Shown here in pieces: positions 25,092-33,935 of a DNA stretch of 64,000 bases. Below the pieces are notes generated by a model. It was not told the origin of the DNA and did no database searches. It worked only from the letters and a program-made list of their open reading frames with translations. Each line of letters starts with the position of its first letter. The first letter of the stretch is position 1. Origin of the DNA: Lysobacterales bacterium (GTDB lineage Bacteria; Pseudomonadota; Gammaproteobacteria; Xanthomonadales; Rhodanobacteraceae); NCBI GenBank assembly GCA_016721015.1, contig JADKJL010000004.1, positions 213,161 to 277,160 of the forward strand, written 5' to 3'. The position numbers were made by a program, and so were the translations under genes.

Positions 25092-26627
25092 ATGAGCGGC
25101 AACGCGACATCGGCGACACTTGAAGATCATCCACCCGAATTTCCGCAGCTCCTGGGACATCCGAAACCGCTGTGGATGCTGTTCATGGCGGAGTTCTGGG
25201 AGCGTTTCGCGTTCTACGGCATCCGCTGGGCCATGGTGCTGTACATCGTCGCCCAGTTCCACGGCGGCGATGCCGCCGGCGAAAAACCTGCCAGTGAGCT
25301 ATACGGGGCCTATCTTGCCCTTGTCTACGCGGGCGCCATCTTTGGCGGTTATGTCGCCGACAAGCTGATCGGACATCAGCGTTCGATCCTGCTCGGCGCG
25401 GTCATCATGGCCGGCGGCCTGTTTCTGCTGGCCTCGCCGACGGAGACGATGTTCAAGCTCGGTCTGGCCACCGTGATTGTCGGCAACGGCCTGTTCAAGC
25501 CGATCATTTCGACCCTGGTCGGCAAACTCTATGCGCAAGGTGACGAGCGCCGCGATTCGGGCTTCACGATCTTCTACATGGGCATCAACATGGGTGCCCT
25601 CATTGCACCGCTGATCACCCAATACCTGGCCAAGAAGCTTTTCGGTATCGAGGATATGCCGGCCTACAAGATCGTCTTCCTGTCAGCCGGCGTGGGCATG
25701 ATCCTGAGCCTGATCTGGTTCTGGTTTGGTCGGCGCCAGCTCAAGGGCATCGGTCTGCATGCCGAGCACCAGGCGGGTCTGCGCAACGTTTCGCTGGTTC
25801 TGCTCGGTGGCCTCGCCATCGGCATCCCTGTTTTCTACACGCTGCTGACCATCGATGCGACGATCCTGCAGTACATCCTGATGGCCTTGTTCGTTGTCCC
25901 GGCCGTGATGTTGTTCCGCGAAGGCGTTCGCGGCGGCAATGTGCCACGCGACAAGGTGATCGCGATGCTGACGATTTTCGTCTTCAATGTGCTGTTCTGG
26001 ATGTTCTTCGAGCAGGCCGGCAGTTCATTCAACTTCCTCGCCGACAAGATTGTCGATCGTGACATCGGCATGGTCGGCATGTTCAACGCATTGGCGGGCA
26101 CCAACGATTTCCCGGTGTCCTGGTTCCAGTCGGTGAACTCGGTGGCAATCATTGCGCTGGCACCAATCCTGGCCTGGCTGTGGGTGCGCATGGGCAAGAA
26201 CAATCCGACCATCCCGCGCAAATTCGGTCTCGGCTTGATCTTCAACGGCCTCGCTTTCCTGCTGCTGATGGTGGCCCTCAAGAGCATGGTCGATGATGCC
26301 GGAAAGATTCCATTCTGGACTTTGTTCATGGTCTATGTGATCCAGTCGGTCGGCGAGCTTTGCCTGTCGCCGATCGGGCTGTCGATGACGACCAAGCTGG
26401 CTCCGGCCAAGCTGACCGGATTCGCCATGGGCTGTTGGTTCCTGTCGATTGCCATCGGCAACAACCTCGCCGGAATTTTTGCCGGCCGGGTCAGCGGTGA
26501 AAGCGGCATGACGGTTGCATCGGCACATGCCGGTTACACCTTCGGCTTCTACGCGCTGGTGGGTGCCGGTGTCTTGCTGTTCCTGATCGCACCGCTGATC
26601 CAGAAATGGATGCACGGCGTGAAATAG
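25092..26627 (+). CDS. POT/PTR family peptide MFS transporter
   Basis: This 511-residue inner-membrane protein imports di- and tripeptides with protons. The POT signature ExxERFxxYG appears in EFWERFAFYGIRWAMVLYIV at helix 1, and FYMGINMGALIAPLITQYLA matches the PTR2 motif on helix 5. About 14 hydrophobic segments are present. GELCLSPIGLSMTTKLAPAK is the conserved late helix motif of the family. The ATG at 25092 follows GGAGAACTGC. A second POT gene lies at 33936. The transporter stands between kynA and the tyrosine-degradation regulator, consistent with use of peptides as carbon and nitrogen sources. Confidence 0.93.
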   Translation: MSGNATSATLEDHPPEFPQLLGHPKPLWMLFMAEFWERFAFYGIRWAMVLYIVAQFHGGDAAGEKPASELYGAYLALVYAGAIFGGYVADKLIGHQRSILLGAVIMAGGLFLLASPTETMFKLGLATVIVGNGLFKPIISTLVGKLYAQGDERRDSGFTIFYMGINMGALIAPLITQYLAKKLFGIEDMPAYKIVFLSAGVGMILSLIWFWFGRRQLKGIGLHAEHQAGLRNVSLVLLGGLAIGIPVFYTLLTIDATILQYILMALFVVPAVMLFREGVRGGNVPRDKVIAMLTIFVFNVLFWMFFEQAGSSFNFLADKIVDRDIGMVGMFNALAGTNDFPVSWFQSVNSVAIIALAPILAWLWVRMGKNNPTIPRKFGLGLIFNGLAFLLLMVALKSMVDDAGKIPFWTLFMVYVIQSVGELCLSPIGLSMTTKLAPAKLTGFAMGCWFLSIAIGNNLAGIFAGRVSGESGMTVASAHAGYTFGFYALVGAGVLLFLIAPLIQKWMHGVK

Positions 26628-26660
26628 CGCCTGGTCAAGAATCCACAGGCGAATCACGAC

Positions 26661-26684
26661 GCGGGATCCGATGACGGATCCCGC
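26661..26684. repeat. hairpin after the POT gene
   Basis: GCGGGATCC and GGATCCCGC pair around the 6-base loop GATGAC, 34 bases after the POT stop. No T-tract follows, so it is not a typical intrinsic terminator. A related unit GATTTCGATGACGGATTTCG occurs at about 26906, with the same GATGAC centre and a following GTGTT[C/T]GC. Confidence 0.6.
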
Positions 26685-26735
26685 GGTTCCCGCCCGGGTG
26701 TTCGCACCCGCCGCCATGGAATTGCCCTCGCCGCA

Positions 26736-26992
26736 GGAAGCATCGGGACTGAAGTCCCTCCCACCCAATCATTGGGAGTTGTTTCAGCCGTGAAGACCGC
26801 AATCCGCCCGTAGGGATCGGCTTCAGCCGCGATGCGCTTCGTCACCTGTGGCAAGAGCATTGGGCGTGAATGCCTCTCCTGCGCAGTGTGCAAGGACCGC
26901 GACTCGGATTTCGATGACGGATTTCGCGACACCGCCGCAGGTGTTTGCCCGCGAAGCACTTCCGTCGTAGGAAGCGGCTTCAGCCGCGATGC
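26736..26992. repeat. cluster of REP-like units downstream of the POT gene
   Basis: Four half-palindromes of the local family are seen: GCATCGGGACTGAAGTCCCT (26740), GTAGGGATCGGCTTCAGCCG (26810), GCATTGGGCGTGAATGCCTC (26857) and GTAGGAAGCGGCTTCAGCCG (26967). The region lies between convergent genes and contains no supported coding sequence. Confidence 0.75.
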
Positions 26993-27011
26993 CCTCAATC
27001 TTTAAAGCCGC

Positions 27012-27467
27012 TTACCGCTTCGCCTCAAGTTGTTCAGCCTTCCACAAGGTATCGAGAATCCGCGTCAGCCATTGGCGCTCTTCGGCATCGAGGTGAGCGA
27101 GCAGGCGCTGCTCATGCTCGAGCGCCAGCGGCGCAACCTGGTCGTAGATCCTCCAGCCTTCAACGGACAAACGCAGCACCGACTGGCGCTTGTCGTGGCG
27201 GGCGGTGCCGCGTTCGATGAGACCCTTTTTGAGCATGCGCGCCACGGCGCGGCTGACCGCGACCTTGTCCATGGCCGTACGCTCGGCAACTTCACGCGCC
27301 GAAATGTCCGCGCGGTAACCCAATACGGCCATGGCGCGCCATTCGGTTACTGACAGATCGAAGCGTTTGTCGTAAACCCTGGCGATGGCCTGGCTCAGGG
27401 TGTTGGACAGCACCGAAAGCCGGTAGGGCAGAAAGGTTTCGAGTTCGAGCAGGGCGTCGCCGGGCAT
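27012..27467 (-). CDS. MarR family transcriptional regulator
   Basis: The 151-residue winged-helix protein has a MarR core: LSVLSNTLSQAIARVYDKRF, LSVTEWRAMAVLGYRADISA, REVAERTAMDKVAVSRAVAR (recognition helix region) and KKGLIERGTARHDKRQSVLR (wing). It is divergent from hppD with an 83-base gap, so it is the obvious candidate regulator of the tyrosine catabolic genes. A perfect inverted repeat TTGCAAGTGGTTGCAA lies 11 bases before its ATG, overlapping its own translation start zone, which suggests autoregulation. The ligand is not evident. In related systems, aromatic intermediates release the repressor. Confidence 0.88.
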   Translation of the reverse strand: MPGDALLELETFLPYRLSVLSNTLSQAIARVYDKRFDLSVTEWRAMAVLGYRADISAREVAERTAMDKVAVSRAVARMLKKGLIERGTARHDKRQSVLRLSVEGWRIYDQVAPLALEHEQRLLAHLDAEERQWLTRILDTLWKAEQLEAKR

Positions 27468-27477
27468 TGCGTGTCTC

Positions 27478-27493
27478 TTGCAAGTGGTTGCAA
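27478..27493. promoter_or_regulatory. candidate MarR operator between the regulator and hppD
   Basis: TTGCAAGTGGTTGCAA is two self-complementary TTGCAA units with a 4-base spacer, forming a perfect dyad. A second weak dyad CTAAGGTTAG follows at about 27501. The position within the 83-base divergent gap supports an operator controlling both genes. The specific binding is inferred. Confidence 0.5.
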
Positions 27494-27550
27494 ACGTAAC
27501 TAAGGTTAGCGGTTCAATGCGCGGTTCGCGCAGGTATCGAGGAAATCATC

Positions 27551-28648
27551 ATGAACGCCCAGCTCGAATCCGCCAATACTGGCATGCAGGTTACGACGTT
27601 CGAGAATCCGATGGGAATCGACGGCTTTGAATTCGTCGAATTCGCCTCGCCCGAACCGCAGAAGCTGCATGACTATTTTCGCTCGATGGGCTTCAGCGCG
27701 GTACTTCGGCACAAAAGCCGACCGATCACCATCTATCGCCAGGGTGGCGTCAATTTCCTCGTCAACGAGGATCCCGATTCGTTTGCCGCGGACTTTGCCA
27801 AGGCGCATGGCCCGAGTGCGTGCGGCTTTGCCATTCGCGTCAGCCAGCCGGCAGACGAGGTTTGCACCAAAGTCATCGCCAATGGCGGTGAGGCGATCGA
27901 TCACAAGGCGAACAGCAAAGCCGTTGCATCGCCGGTGGTCAAGGGTATCGGTGACTGCATGCTCTACCTGGTCGATCGCTACGGGGATGCCGGTGACATG
28001 TACTCGGCCGACTACGCGCCAATCGCCGGAGCGGATCAGAATCCAAAGGGATTCGGCCTGACCTTCATCGATCACCTGACCCACAATCTGTACTTCGGCA
28101 ACATGCAGAAGTGGTCGGACTACTACGAGCGCCTGTTCAACTTTCGCGAGATCCGCTATTTCGACATCAAGGGTGCCAAGACCGGTCTCGTGTCCAAGGC
28201 GATGACCGCACCGGACGGCATGGTGCGCATCCCGCTCAACGAATCCTCGGATGAGAAATCGCAGATCAACGAATATCTCAACGAGTACAAGGGCGAGGGC
28301 ATCCAGCATATCGCCTGCTTCACCGACGACATCTATGCGACGGTCGAGGCCATGCATGCGCAGGGAATTCAATTCCTGGATACGCCGGCCGCGTACTACG
28401 AAGTCGTGGACGAGCGTATTCCGAATCACGGCGAAGACGTGCCGCGCATGGCCAGGAGCAAGATCCTGATCGACGCCGATATCGAGACGAAGAAGAAACT
28501 GCTGCTGCAGATCTTCACCCAGAACTGCATCGGGCCGATCTTCTTCGAGATCATCCAGCGCAAGGGTAATCCCGGTTTCGGAGAAGGCAATTTCCAGGCC
28601 TTGTTCGAATCGATCGAACGCGACCAGATCCGCCGCGGCGTGCTGTAG
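27551..28648 (+). CDS. hppD: 4-hydroxyphenylpyruvate dioxygenase
   Basis: HPPD converts 4-hydroxyphenylpyruvate to homogentisate. The 365-residue protein has two vicinal-oxygen-chelate halves: the N-terminal half with GFEFVEFASPEPQKLHDYF, and the catalytic half with the iron ligands His in FIDHLTHNLYFGNM, His in GEGIQHIACFTDD and Glu in GPIFFEIIQRKGNPGFGEGN. A GAGGAA site lies 7 bases before the ATG. It is the first gene of the downstream tyrosine pathway (hmgA, fumarylacetoacetate hydrolase, maiA), although a pseudogene separates it from hmgA. Control by the divergent MarR protein is likely. Confidence 0.96.
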   Translation: MNAQLESANTGMQVTTFENPMGIDGFEFVEFASPEPQKLHDYFRSMGFSAVLRHKSRPITIYRQGGVNFLVNEDPDSFAADFAKAHGPSACGFAIRVSQPADEVCTKVIANGGEAIDHKANSKAVASPVVKGIGDCMLYLVDRYGDAGDMYSADYAPIAGADQNPKGFGLTFIDHLTHNLYFGNMQKWSDYYERLFNFREIRYFDIKGAKTGLVSKAMTAPDGMVRIPLNESSDEKSQINEYLNEYKGEGIQHIACFTDDIYATVEAMHAQGIQFLDTPAAYYEVVDERIPNHGEDVPRMARSKILIDADIETKKKLLLQIFTQNCIGPIFFEIIQRKGNPGFGEGNFQALFESIERDQIRRGVL

Positions 28649-28746
28649 CATAAGCCTTGGCTCCCTCTCCCCTCGGGAGAGTGGTCTGTGAGAAGGCACG
28701 AATCGCCGAGATCTCTAATGCTTCGATTCCCACCCCGGGCCACTTC

Positions 28747-29122
28747 ATGAACGAAAGATCAGGCTCAGTCTTGGCCACAGTCAAACCACCACTACCCACC
28801 CAAACGCTGGCCAATGCAAGGGAGCTGCGCACGAAGCAAACGGATGCGGAGCAAAGACTCTGGAGTCGCTAGAGAGCAAGACAAGTACGTGATTTGAAGT
28901 TTCGCCGCCAGCATCCTATCCCGCCCCTACATTGCGGATTTTTGCTGCGTTGAGAGAAAGCTGATTGTTGAATTGGATGGTTCACAGCACGACGAAAGAG
29001 CTGACGAGACAAGAGCCCGATACCTCGAATGCCAAGGCTGGCAGATTCTCAGATATTGGGATAATGACGTTTTGAACCAGACCGATGTTGTGCTTGAGGC
29101 GATCTGGAATGCTACGGAGTAG
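28747..29122 (+). pseudogene. DUF559-type endonuclease-like gene, broken
   Basis: Translation gives ANARELRTKQTDAEQRLWSR, then a TAG at 28870-28872 where the family has Leu, then RARQVRDLKFRRQHPIPPYI after correcting one surplus C in the run near 28922-28927, continuing DFCCVERKLIVELDGSQHDE and RYLECQGWQILRYWDNDVL to a stop at 29122. This is the Vsr/DUF559 fold (acidic residue in VELDG, Gln-His pair). One nonsense codon plus one frameshift suggest a decayed gene, though the frameshift alone could be sequence error. It may never have belonged to the tyrosine pathway. Confidence 0.75.
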
Positions 29123-29155
29123 CCGAACCCTCACGGCCCTCCCCGGGGCCTCGAA

Positions 29156-29180
29156 CCCCTCCCCGGGGGGAGGGGCTTTT
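29156..29180 (+). terminator. intrinsic terminator-like hairpin
   Basis: CCCCTCCCC and GGGGAGGGG pair around a GG loop, followed by CTTTT. It lies between the broken DUF559 gene and hmgA. The second arm also holds a GGAGGGG that might act as a ribosome-binding site for an hmgA start at 29186, so both roles are possible. Confidence 0.5.
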
Positions 29181-29185
29181 GAGCC

Positions 29186-30509
29186 ATGAATTCACCTTCG
29201 ATGAATGAGATGACGTTCAAAGACGTACCAAACCGGTTTCGGCAATGAATTCGCCAGCGAGGCTTTGCCCGGCGCCCTGCCTGTCGGGCGCAACTCGCCG
29301 CAGCGTGCTGCGTATGGGCTGTATGCCGAGCAATTGACCGGCACGGCATTCACCGCGCCACGCTCGCACAACCGGCGCACATGGTTGTACCGGATTCGTC
29401 CGGCGGCCATGCACACGCGTTTCGTCATGCTCGATTCCGGGCGCTTCCACAATCGTTTCGACGAGGTTCCGGCAGACCCGAACCAGTTGCGCTGGGATCC
29501 GTTGCCGATTCCGTCTGCGCCGACTGATTTCCTCGATGGCCTTGCGACCATGGCCGGCAATGGCAGTGCCGCCGCGCAGAGCGGAATCGGCATCCATGTC
29601 TACGCCGCAAATCGCTCGATGCGCGGGCGCTTCTTCTGCAATGCTGATGCGGAAATGCTGATCGTGCCGCAGCTTGGGCGCCTGGTTATCGCCACCGAAC
29701 TCGGCGTGATCGAAATCGAGCCGCAGCAGATTGCGCTGATTCCACGTGGCATCCGCTTTCGCGTCGATCTGCTTGATGCCGAGGCGCGCGGCTACGTGGC
29801 GGAAAACTTCGGCAGTGCGTTTCGTCTGCCCGATCTTGGCCCGATCGGCTCGAATGGCCTGGCCAATGCGCGTGATTTCGAAACGCCGGTCGCGGCTTAC
29901 GAGGACATCGAAGGCGATTTCGCGCTGGTCAGCAAATTCCAGGGCAGGTTGTGGACGGCTTCGATGGGTCACTCACCACTCGATGTCGTCGCATGGCACG
30001 GCAACCATGTGCCCTGCCGCTATGATCTGCGCCGCTTCAACACGGTCGGATCGATCAGCTACGATCATCCCGATCCGTCGATCTTCACCGTGCTGACCTC
30101 GGCCAGCGATACGCCGGGCACGGCCAACATCGATTTCGCGATATTTCCGCCGCGCTGGCTGTGTGCCGAAGATACCTTCCGACCCCCGTGGTTCCATCGC
30201 AATATCGCCAGCGAGTACATGGGCCTGATCCATGGCGAATACGATGCCAAGGCCGGTGGTTTCGTGCCTGGCGGCAGCAGCCTGCACAATTGCATGACCG
30301 GGCACGGGCCCGATGCGGCGACTTTCGAGAAGGCATCCCACGGCGACACCTCGCAACCGGGTCACATCACCGATACGATGGCCTTCATGTTCGAGACCCG
30401 CGCGGTGATCCAGCCGACCCGGCAAGCTCTCGAATCTGCCCAACTGCAAGGCAACTACATCGAATGCTGGCAGGGCCTGCGCAAGCATTTCGATCCGCAG
30501 AAACCTTGA
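29186..30509 (+). CDS. hmgA: homogentisate 1,2-dioxygenase, frameshift near the N-terminus
   Basis: HmgA opens the ring of homogentisate to maleylacetoacetate. The main frame carries all family marks: LPVGRNSPQRAAYGLYAEQL, SGTAFTAPRSH-like LTGTAFTAPRSHNRRTWLYR, and in the C-terminal domain FPPRWLCAEDTFRPPWFHRN, ASEYMGLIHGEYDAKAGGF (iron ligands His and Glu) and a later GSSLHNCMTGHGPD. The conserved beginning YQTGFGNEFASEALPGALP is encoded just before the first usable start in that frame, but no ATG precedes it. One surplus base near 29225 puts it out of frame with ATGs at 29186, 29201 and 29210, which would otherwise give MNEMTFKDYQTGFGNEF. The coordinates assume that repair. Without it, translation would have to start at TTG 29265. 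Confidence 0.9.
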
Positions 30510-30534
30510 TCGAAGAACAGGAAACCGAGCCGAT

Positions 30535-31524
30535 ATGAAACTCGCAAGTCTCAAGGAAGGTGGCCGTGACGGAACCCTGATCGTCGTCAACCGCGATCTC
30601 ACCCTCGCCGTCCGCGCGACAGGCATTGCTGCCACGCTTCAGGTCGCGCTGGAGCACTGGAGCAACATGGCGCCGCGCCTGAATGCACTGTTCGAGCAGC
30701 TTCAATCCGGCACGGCTGGCGATTCGTTCGTTCTGGAGGTCGACAAGCTGGCCTCGCCGCTGCCTCGCGCCTACGAGTTTGTCGATGGCAGCGCCTACTT
30801 GCCGCATGTCGAGCGCGTGCGTCGCGCGCGCGGTGCCGAGGTGCCGCAAAGTTTCTACACCGATCCATTGATGTACCAGGCCACCAGTGCGGGTTTCCTC
30901 GCCCCGCGCGATCCGATCCTTGCCGCCAGTGAGGACTGGGGCATCGATCTGGAAGCCGAGGTCATCGTGGTCACCGATGATGTGGCGATGGGCGTCACGC
31001 CCGCCCAGGCGGCGGAGCATATCCAGTTGATCGGACTGGTCAATGATGTCTCCCTGCGAGGTCTGATCCCTGGCGAACTGGCCAAGGGCTTCGGCTTCCT
31101 GCAGTCCAAGCCGCGTTCGGCCCTGTCGCCTGTGTTTGTCACGCCCGATGAACTGGGTGATGCCTGGAAGGACAGCAAACTGCATCTGCCGATGCGCACA
31201 TGGATCAACGAGCAATGGTTTGGCGAGGCCGAGACCGGCGTCGACATGCAATTCAGCTTTGCCGAGCTCGTCGCCCACGTTGCAAAAACGCGCCCGCTGA
31301 GCGCCGGAACCCTGATCGGATCGGGTACGATTGCCAACGAGGACACAGCAAAGGGAGCGTCCTGTCTGGCCGAGCAGCGCACCGTGGAAACCCTGCGCGA
31401 TGGCAAACCGGCAACTCCATTCCTCAAATTCGGTGACCGCGTGAAAATCGAGGTGACCGATGCCGCAGGAAGTTCGGTCTTCGGTGCGATCGATCAGGTC
31501 GTCAAGAAGTATTCGCCAGCCTGA
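30535..31524 (+). CDS. fahA: fumarylacetoacetate hydrolase family protein
   Basis: The 329-residue protein belongs to the short bacterial type of fumarylacetoacetase, which splits fumarylacetoacetate to fumarate and acetoacetate, the last step of tyrosine degradation. It has an N-terminal FAA_hydrolase_N-like part, and the catalytic fold with DWGIDLEAEVIVVTDDVAMG (acidic metal ligands), LIGLVNDVSLRGLIPGELAK, GFGFLQSKPRSALSPVFVTP, and GTLIGSGTIANEDTAKGASC. It lies 25 bases after hmgA and 67 before maiA, so the three are likely co-transcribed. The pathway position supports the specific reaction over other FAH-family hydrolyses. Confidence 0.92.
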   Translation: MKLASLKEGGRDGTLIVVNRDLTLAVRATGIAATLQVALEHWSNMAPRLNALFEQLQSGTAGDSFVLEVDKLASPLPRAYEFVDGSAYLPHVERVRRARGAEVPQSFYTDPLMYQATSAGFLAPRDPILAASEDWGIDLEAEVIVVTDDVAMGVTPAQAAEHIQLIGLVNDVSLRGLIPGELAKGFGFLQSKPRSALSPVFVTPDELGDAWKDSKLHLPMRTWINEQWFGEAETGVDMQFSFAELVAHVAKTRPLSAGTLIGSGTIANEDTAKGASCLAEQRTVETLRDGKPATPFLKFGDRVKIEVTDAAGSSVFGAIDQVVKKYSPA

Positions 31525-31591
31525 ACAATCCTGCACAATAGGACGGCGATGACAGAGGTCGTCGACCGTTCCGGAATGCAGGGGGTGGGCC

Positions 31592-32263
31592 GTGTCCGAC
31601 AACATCAAGCTCTACAGCTACTGGCGATCAAGCGCCGCCTATCGCGTGCGGATCGCCTTGAATCTCAAGCAACTGGCATATGAGATCATGCCTGTGCACC
31701 TCGTCAACAATGGCGGCGAGCAGCATTCCGAGGCTTACCTCGAGCTCAACCCGCAAGCTTGCGTGCCAACCCTGCTCGATGGGTCTCGCGTGTTCCGCCA
31801 GTCGATGGCGATCATCGAATATCTCGAGGAGGCATATCCCGGGCGTGCCGCACTGTTGCCATCGACCGCGCGCGATCGGGCACGCGTTCGTGCTCTTGCG
31901 CAGGTTGTCGCCTGCGATATCCATCCGCTCAACAACCTGCGGGTCATGCAGTTCCTCGAGCATGAATTCAGTTCGCCCCAGGTCGAGCGTGAGCGTTGGA
32001 CGCGGCACTGGATAACGGAAGGTTTCAGTGCGATCGAGAGGATGCTCGACGACAATTCCGGCACCGGCATCTATTGCGATGGCGACGCGCCGACGCTCGC
32101 TGATTTGTGCTTGATTCCCCAAGTCTACAATGCGCGCCGCTTCGACGTTGACATGAGCGCATTTCCGGTGATTTCACGGATCGAGCAGCAGTGCCTGGGG
32201 CTGCCGGCCTTTGACACCGCGCGCCCTGAAAACCAACCCGATGCACCCAAGCGGGGTGGCTGA
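31592..32263 (+). CDS. maiA: maleylacetoacetate isomerase (zeta-class GST)
   Basis: MaiA isomerises maleylacetoacetate to fumarylacetoacetate with glutathione. The 223-residue protein starts at a GTG after GGGGGTGG and shows the zeta-class signature SYWRSSAAYRVRIALNLKQL (the family SSxSWRVRIAL with Ala-Ala-Tyr replacing the usual Cys/Ser-Trp part, so the second active-site position differs), NPQACVPTLLDGSRVFRQSM and AIIEYLEEAYPG in the thioredoxin-like domain, and a helical C-terminal domain with DAPTLADLCLIPQVYNARRF. It completes the homogentisate pathway in this cluster. Confidence 0.92.
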   Translation: MSDNIKLYSYWRSSAAYRVRIALNLKQLAYEIMPVHLVNNGGEQHSEAYLELNPQACVPTLLDGSRVFRQSMAIIEYLEEAYPGRAALLPSTARDRARVRALAQVVACDIHPLNNLRVMQFLEHEFSSPQVERERWTRHWITEGFSAIERMLDDNSGTGIYCDGDAPTLADLCLIPQVYNARRFDVDMSAFPVISRIEQQCLGLPAFDTARPENQPDAPKRGG

Positions 32264-32280
32264 GCCTGATCGCCCGGCTC

Positions 32281-32709
32281 CTAGCCGGCGATATAGCGAT
32301 GCAATTGCTCGATCTGCTCGCTTTGCTCGCTGATCACGGCCTTGACCAGATCGCCGAGTGAAAGCACGCCGATGGTCTTGCCGTTGTCCAGCACGGGCAG
32401 ATAACGAACACGCTTGTTGGTGCACAGGCGCATGCAGTGATCGATGCTGTCATCGGGATTCACCATGGTCATCCCGGATTCCATGATTTCGCGCACCAGG
32501 GTCGATGAGGACGAGCGTCCCTTGAGGACGACGTTGCGCGCATAGTCGCGCTCGCTGACGATGCCGAGCAATTCCTCACCCTGCATCACGAGCAGGGCAC
32601 CGATACCTTTTGCAGCCATCATCGTGATCGCATCGAGTACCGGCGCATCCGGCGCAATCGCGAGAATGTCGCGGCCCTTGTCATCGAGTAGATGTTTGAC
32701 CTGAAGCAT
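32281..32709 (-). CDS. CBS-domain pair protein
   Basis: The 142-residue protein is a stand-alone pair of CBS domains, which usually bind adenosyl compounds or regulate a partner. Domain 1 covers about residues 1-65 (DILAIAPDAPVLDAITMMAA; GIGALLVMQGEELLGIVSER) and domain 2 about 72-142 (VNPDDSIDHCMRLCTNKRVR; YLPVLDNGKTIGVLSLGDL). The ATG at 32709 follows GGAGG with a 6-base spacer. The longer open frame has no such site. It is convergent with maiA (17-base gap), so no operon partner is evident and the ligand is unknown. Confidence 0.9.
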   Translation of the reverse strand: MLQVKHLLDDKGRDILAIAPDAPVLDAITMMAAKGIGALLVMQGEELLGIVSERDYARNVVLKGRSSSSTLVREIMESGMTMVNPDDSIDHCMRLCTNKRVRYLPVLDNGKTIGVLSLGDLVKAVISEQSEQIEQLHRYIAG

Positions 32710-32902
32710 GAGGTGCCTCCACGGGGAAACGATGCCCACCGAAAGTTGCGGAGGTTCAGTCTAGCGCTGTCCGCGCGGGTTCGCGACGTCATGGGAAGCA
32801 AACTCAACCGGGATTGCCCATTCAGAGCCATGCGTGGCCAACAATTGACATGCGGATGGAGTTACACGGGACTTGGCAAAGTGGTGCGGTTTGAAATCCT
32901 GA

Positions 32903-33742
32903 TCAGAATCCCGGCGGCAAGTACTTGAAGCGCGTCATCTGATCGCGATGTTGTTCGATGATTTGCTCAATTTGATTTCGAGTCAACACATCGCGCCATT
33001 CGCTCATACGCCCATAGCGGAAGAAGCGCCTGCTCTTGTCAGATGCTTCCTTGAAGCCATCCTTCTTCTCCATTGCAGAAAGATTCTTGAAGGCCGAATG
33101 GCGTATCGCACGGTCGATGCGTGTTCGGTCAGTGCCGACTCCGACAAACCGGGCGATTTTCGAGAAATGCTTGCCGGGATTCTGCAGCAAGTCCTCATAT
33201 CGAACCGTCAAACGAGGGGGGGTAGTTGCGAGATCTGCCCATCCTTTTGTGTGGCTCGACCATGAACCAAGAATCTGGGTAACGAACAATTCATCGTTCT
33301 GGGTCGCCACGTTCTCATTGCCGAGACGCTCAATGGCTTCGTCAAGCGACAATCCGAAATGGTGGGTCATGCTGATCGCGACATCCAGCGGGTTTCGTAC
33401 TACATGGATGGCACCGGCCGTCACGGCCAGATTTTGCAACGGGTGGCTATCGAAGCTGCCGAGCATGTTGTGAGTCTTCACAAACCGTGTCCCATTCGAC
33501 CTCGCCGCGATCTGTGCATGGACTTGCGGGCGAAGGATGGAAATCTCGTCCAGTTTCAGTTCAACGCAAGGTCTTCCTGCGAGTTCACTGAAAATATCCG
33601 GGCGCGCCTCATCCTCACAGTAGTCGGGCAGGCGATCAAGCGGTACCGGATCCGGGCGATTTGCGATCAAGTTGGCGAGGAAGGCGCGCAACCACGTATT
33701 TCCGGATTTCGGGTACGAAGCCAACCAGACGATGTTTCCCAT
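32903..33742 (-). CDS. sulfotransferase domain protein
   Basis: The 279-residue protein has the two PAPS-binding motifs of sulfotransferases: the 5'-phosphosulfate loop near the start (WLASYPKSGNTWLRAFLANL, residues about 6-25) and the 3'-phosphate motif (VVRNPLDVAISMTHHFGLSL). It transfers a sulfuryl group to an unknown acceptor, possibly a glycan, lipid or small molecule. It is cytoplasmic with no signal peptide. It stands alone, transcribed away from the second POT gene. Its base composition is less GC-rich than its neighbours, which hints at transfer. Two more sulfotransferase genes lie near 46-48 kb. Confidence 0.87.
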   Translation of the reverse strand: MGNIVWLASYPKSGNTWLRAFLANLIANRPDPVPLDRLPDYCEDEARPDIFSELAGRPCVELKLDEISILRPQVHAQIAARSNGTRFVKTHNMLGSFDSHPLQNLAVTAGAIHVVRNPLDVAISMTHHFGLSLDEAIERLGNENVATQNDELFVTQILGSWSSHTKGWADLATTPPRLTVRYEDLLQNPGKHFSKIARFVGVGTDRTRIDRAIRHSAFKNLSAMEKKDGFKEASDKSRRFFRYGRMSEWRDVLTRNQIEQIIEQHRDQMTRFKYLPPGF

Positions 33743-33935
33743 GATCTTTGCAAGGATGAGTTGGGTCGCGATTTTAACATGAGTGGAACTTCAACCTTGC
33801 CGGAGAGAGTCTCGATTTCATTCGACTGGCAAGATCAAATCCGATCGATCAAGAATTGAATGTGCGTTCGCACACGCCAAGCGGGCATGCATGCGCTAGG
33901 CTCGCGCACTTTCCAGAATTCTCCGGGCACCGACG

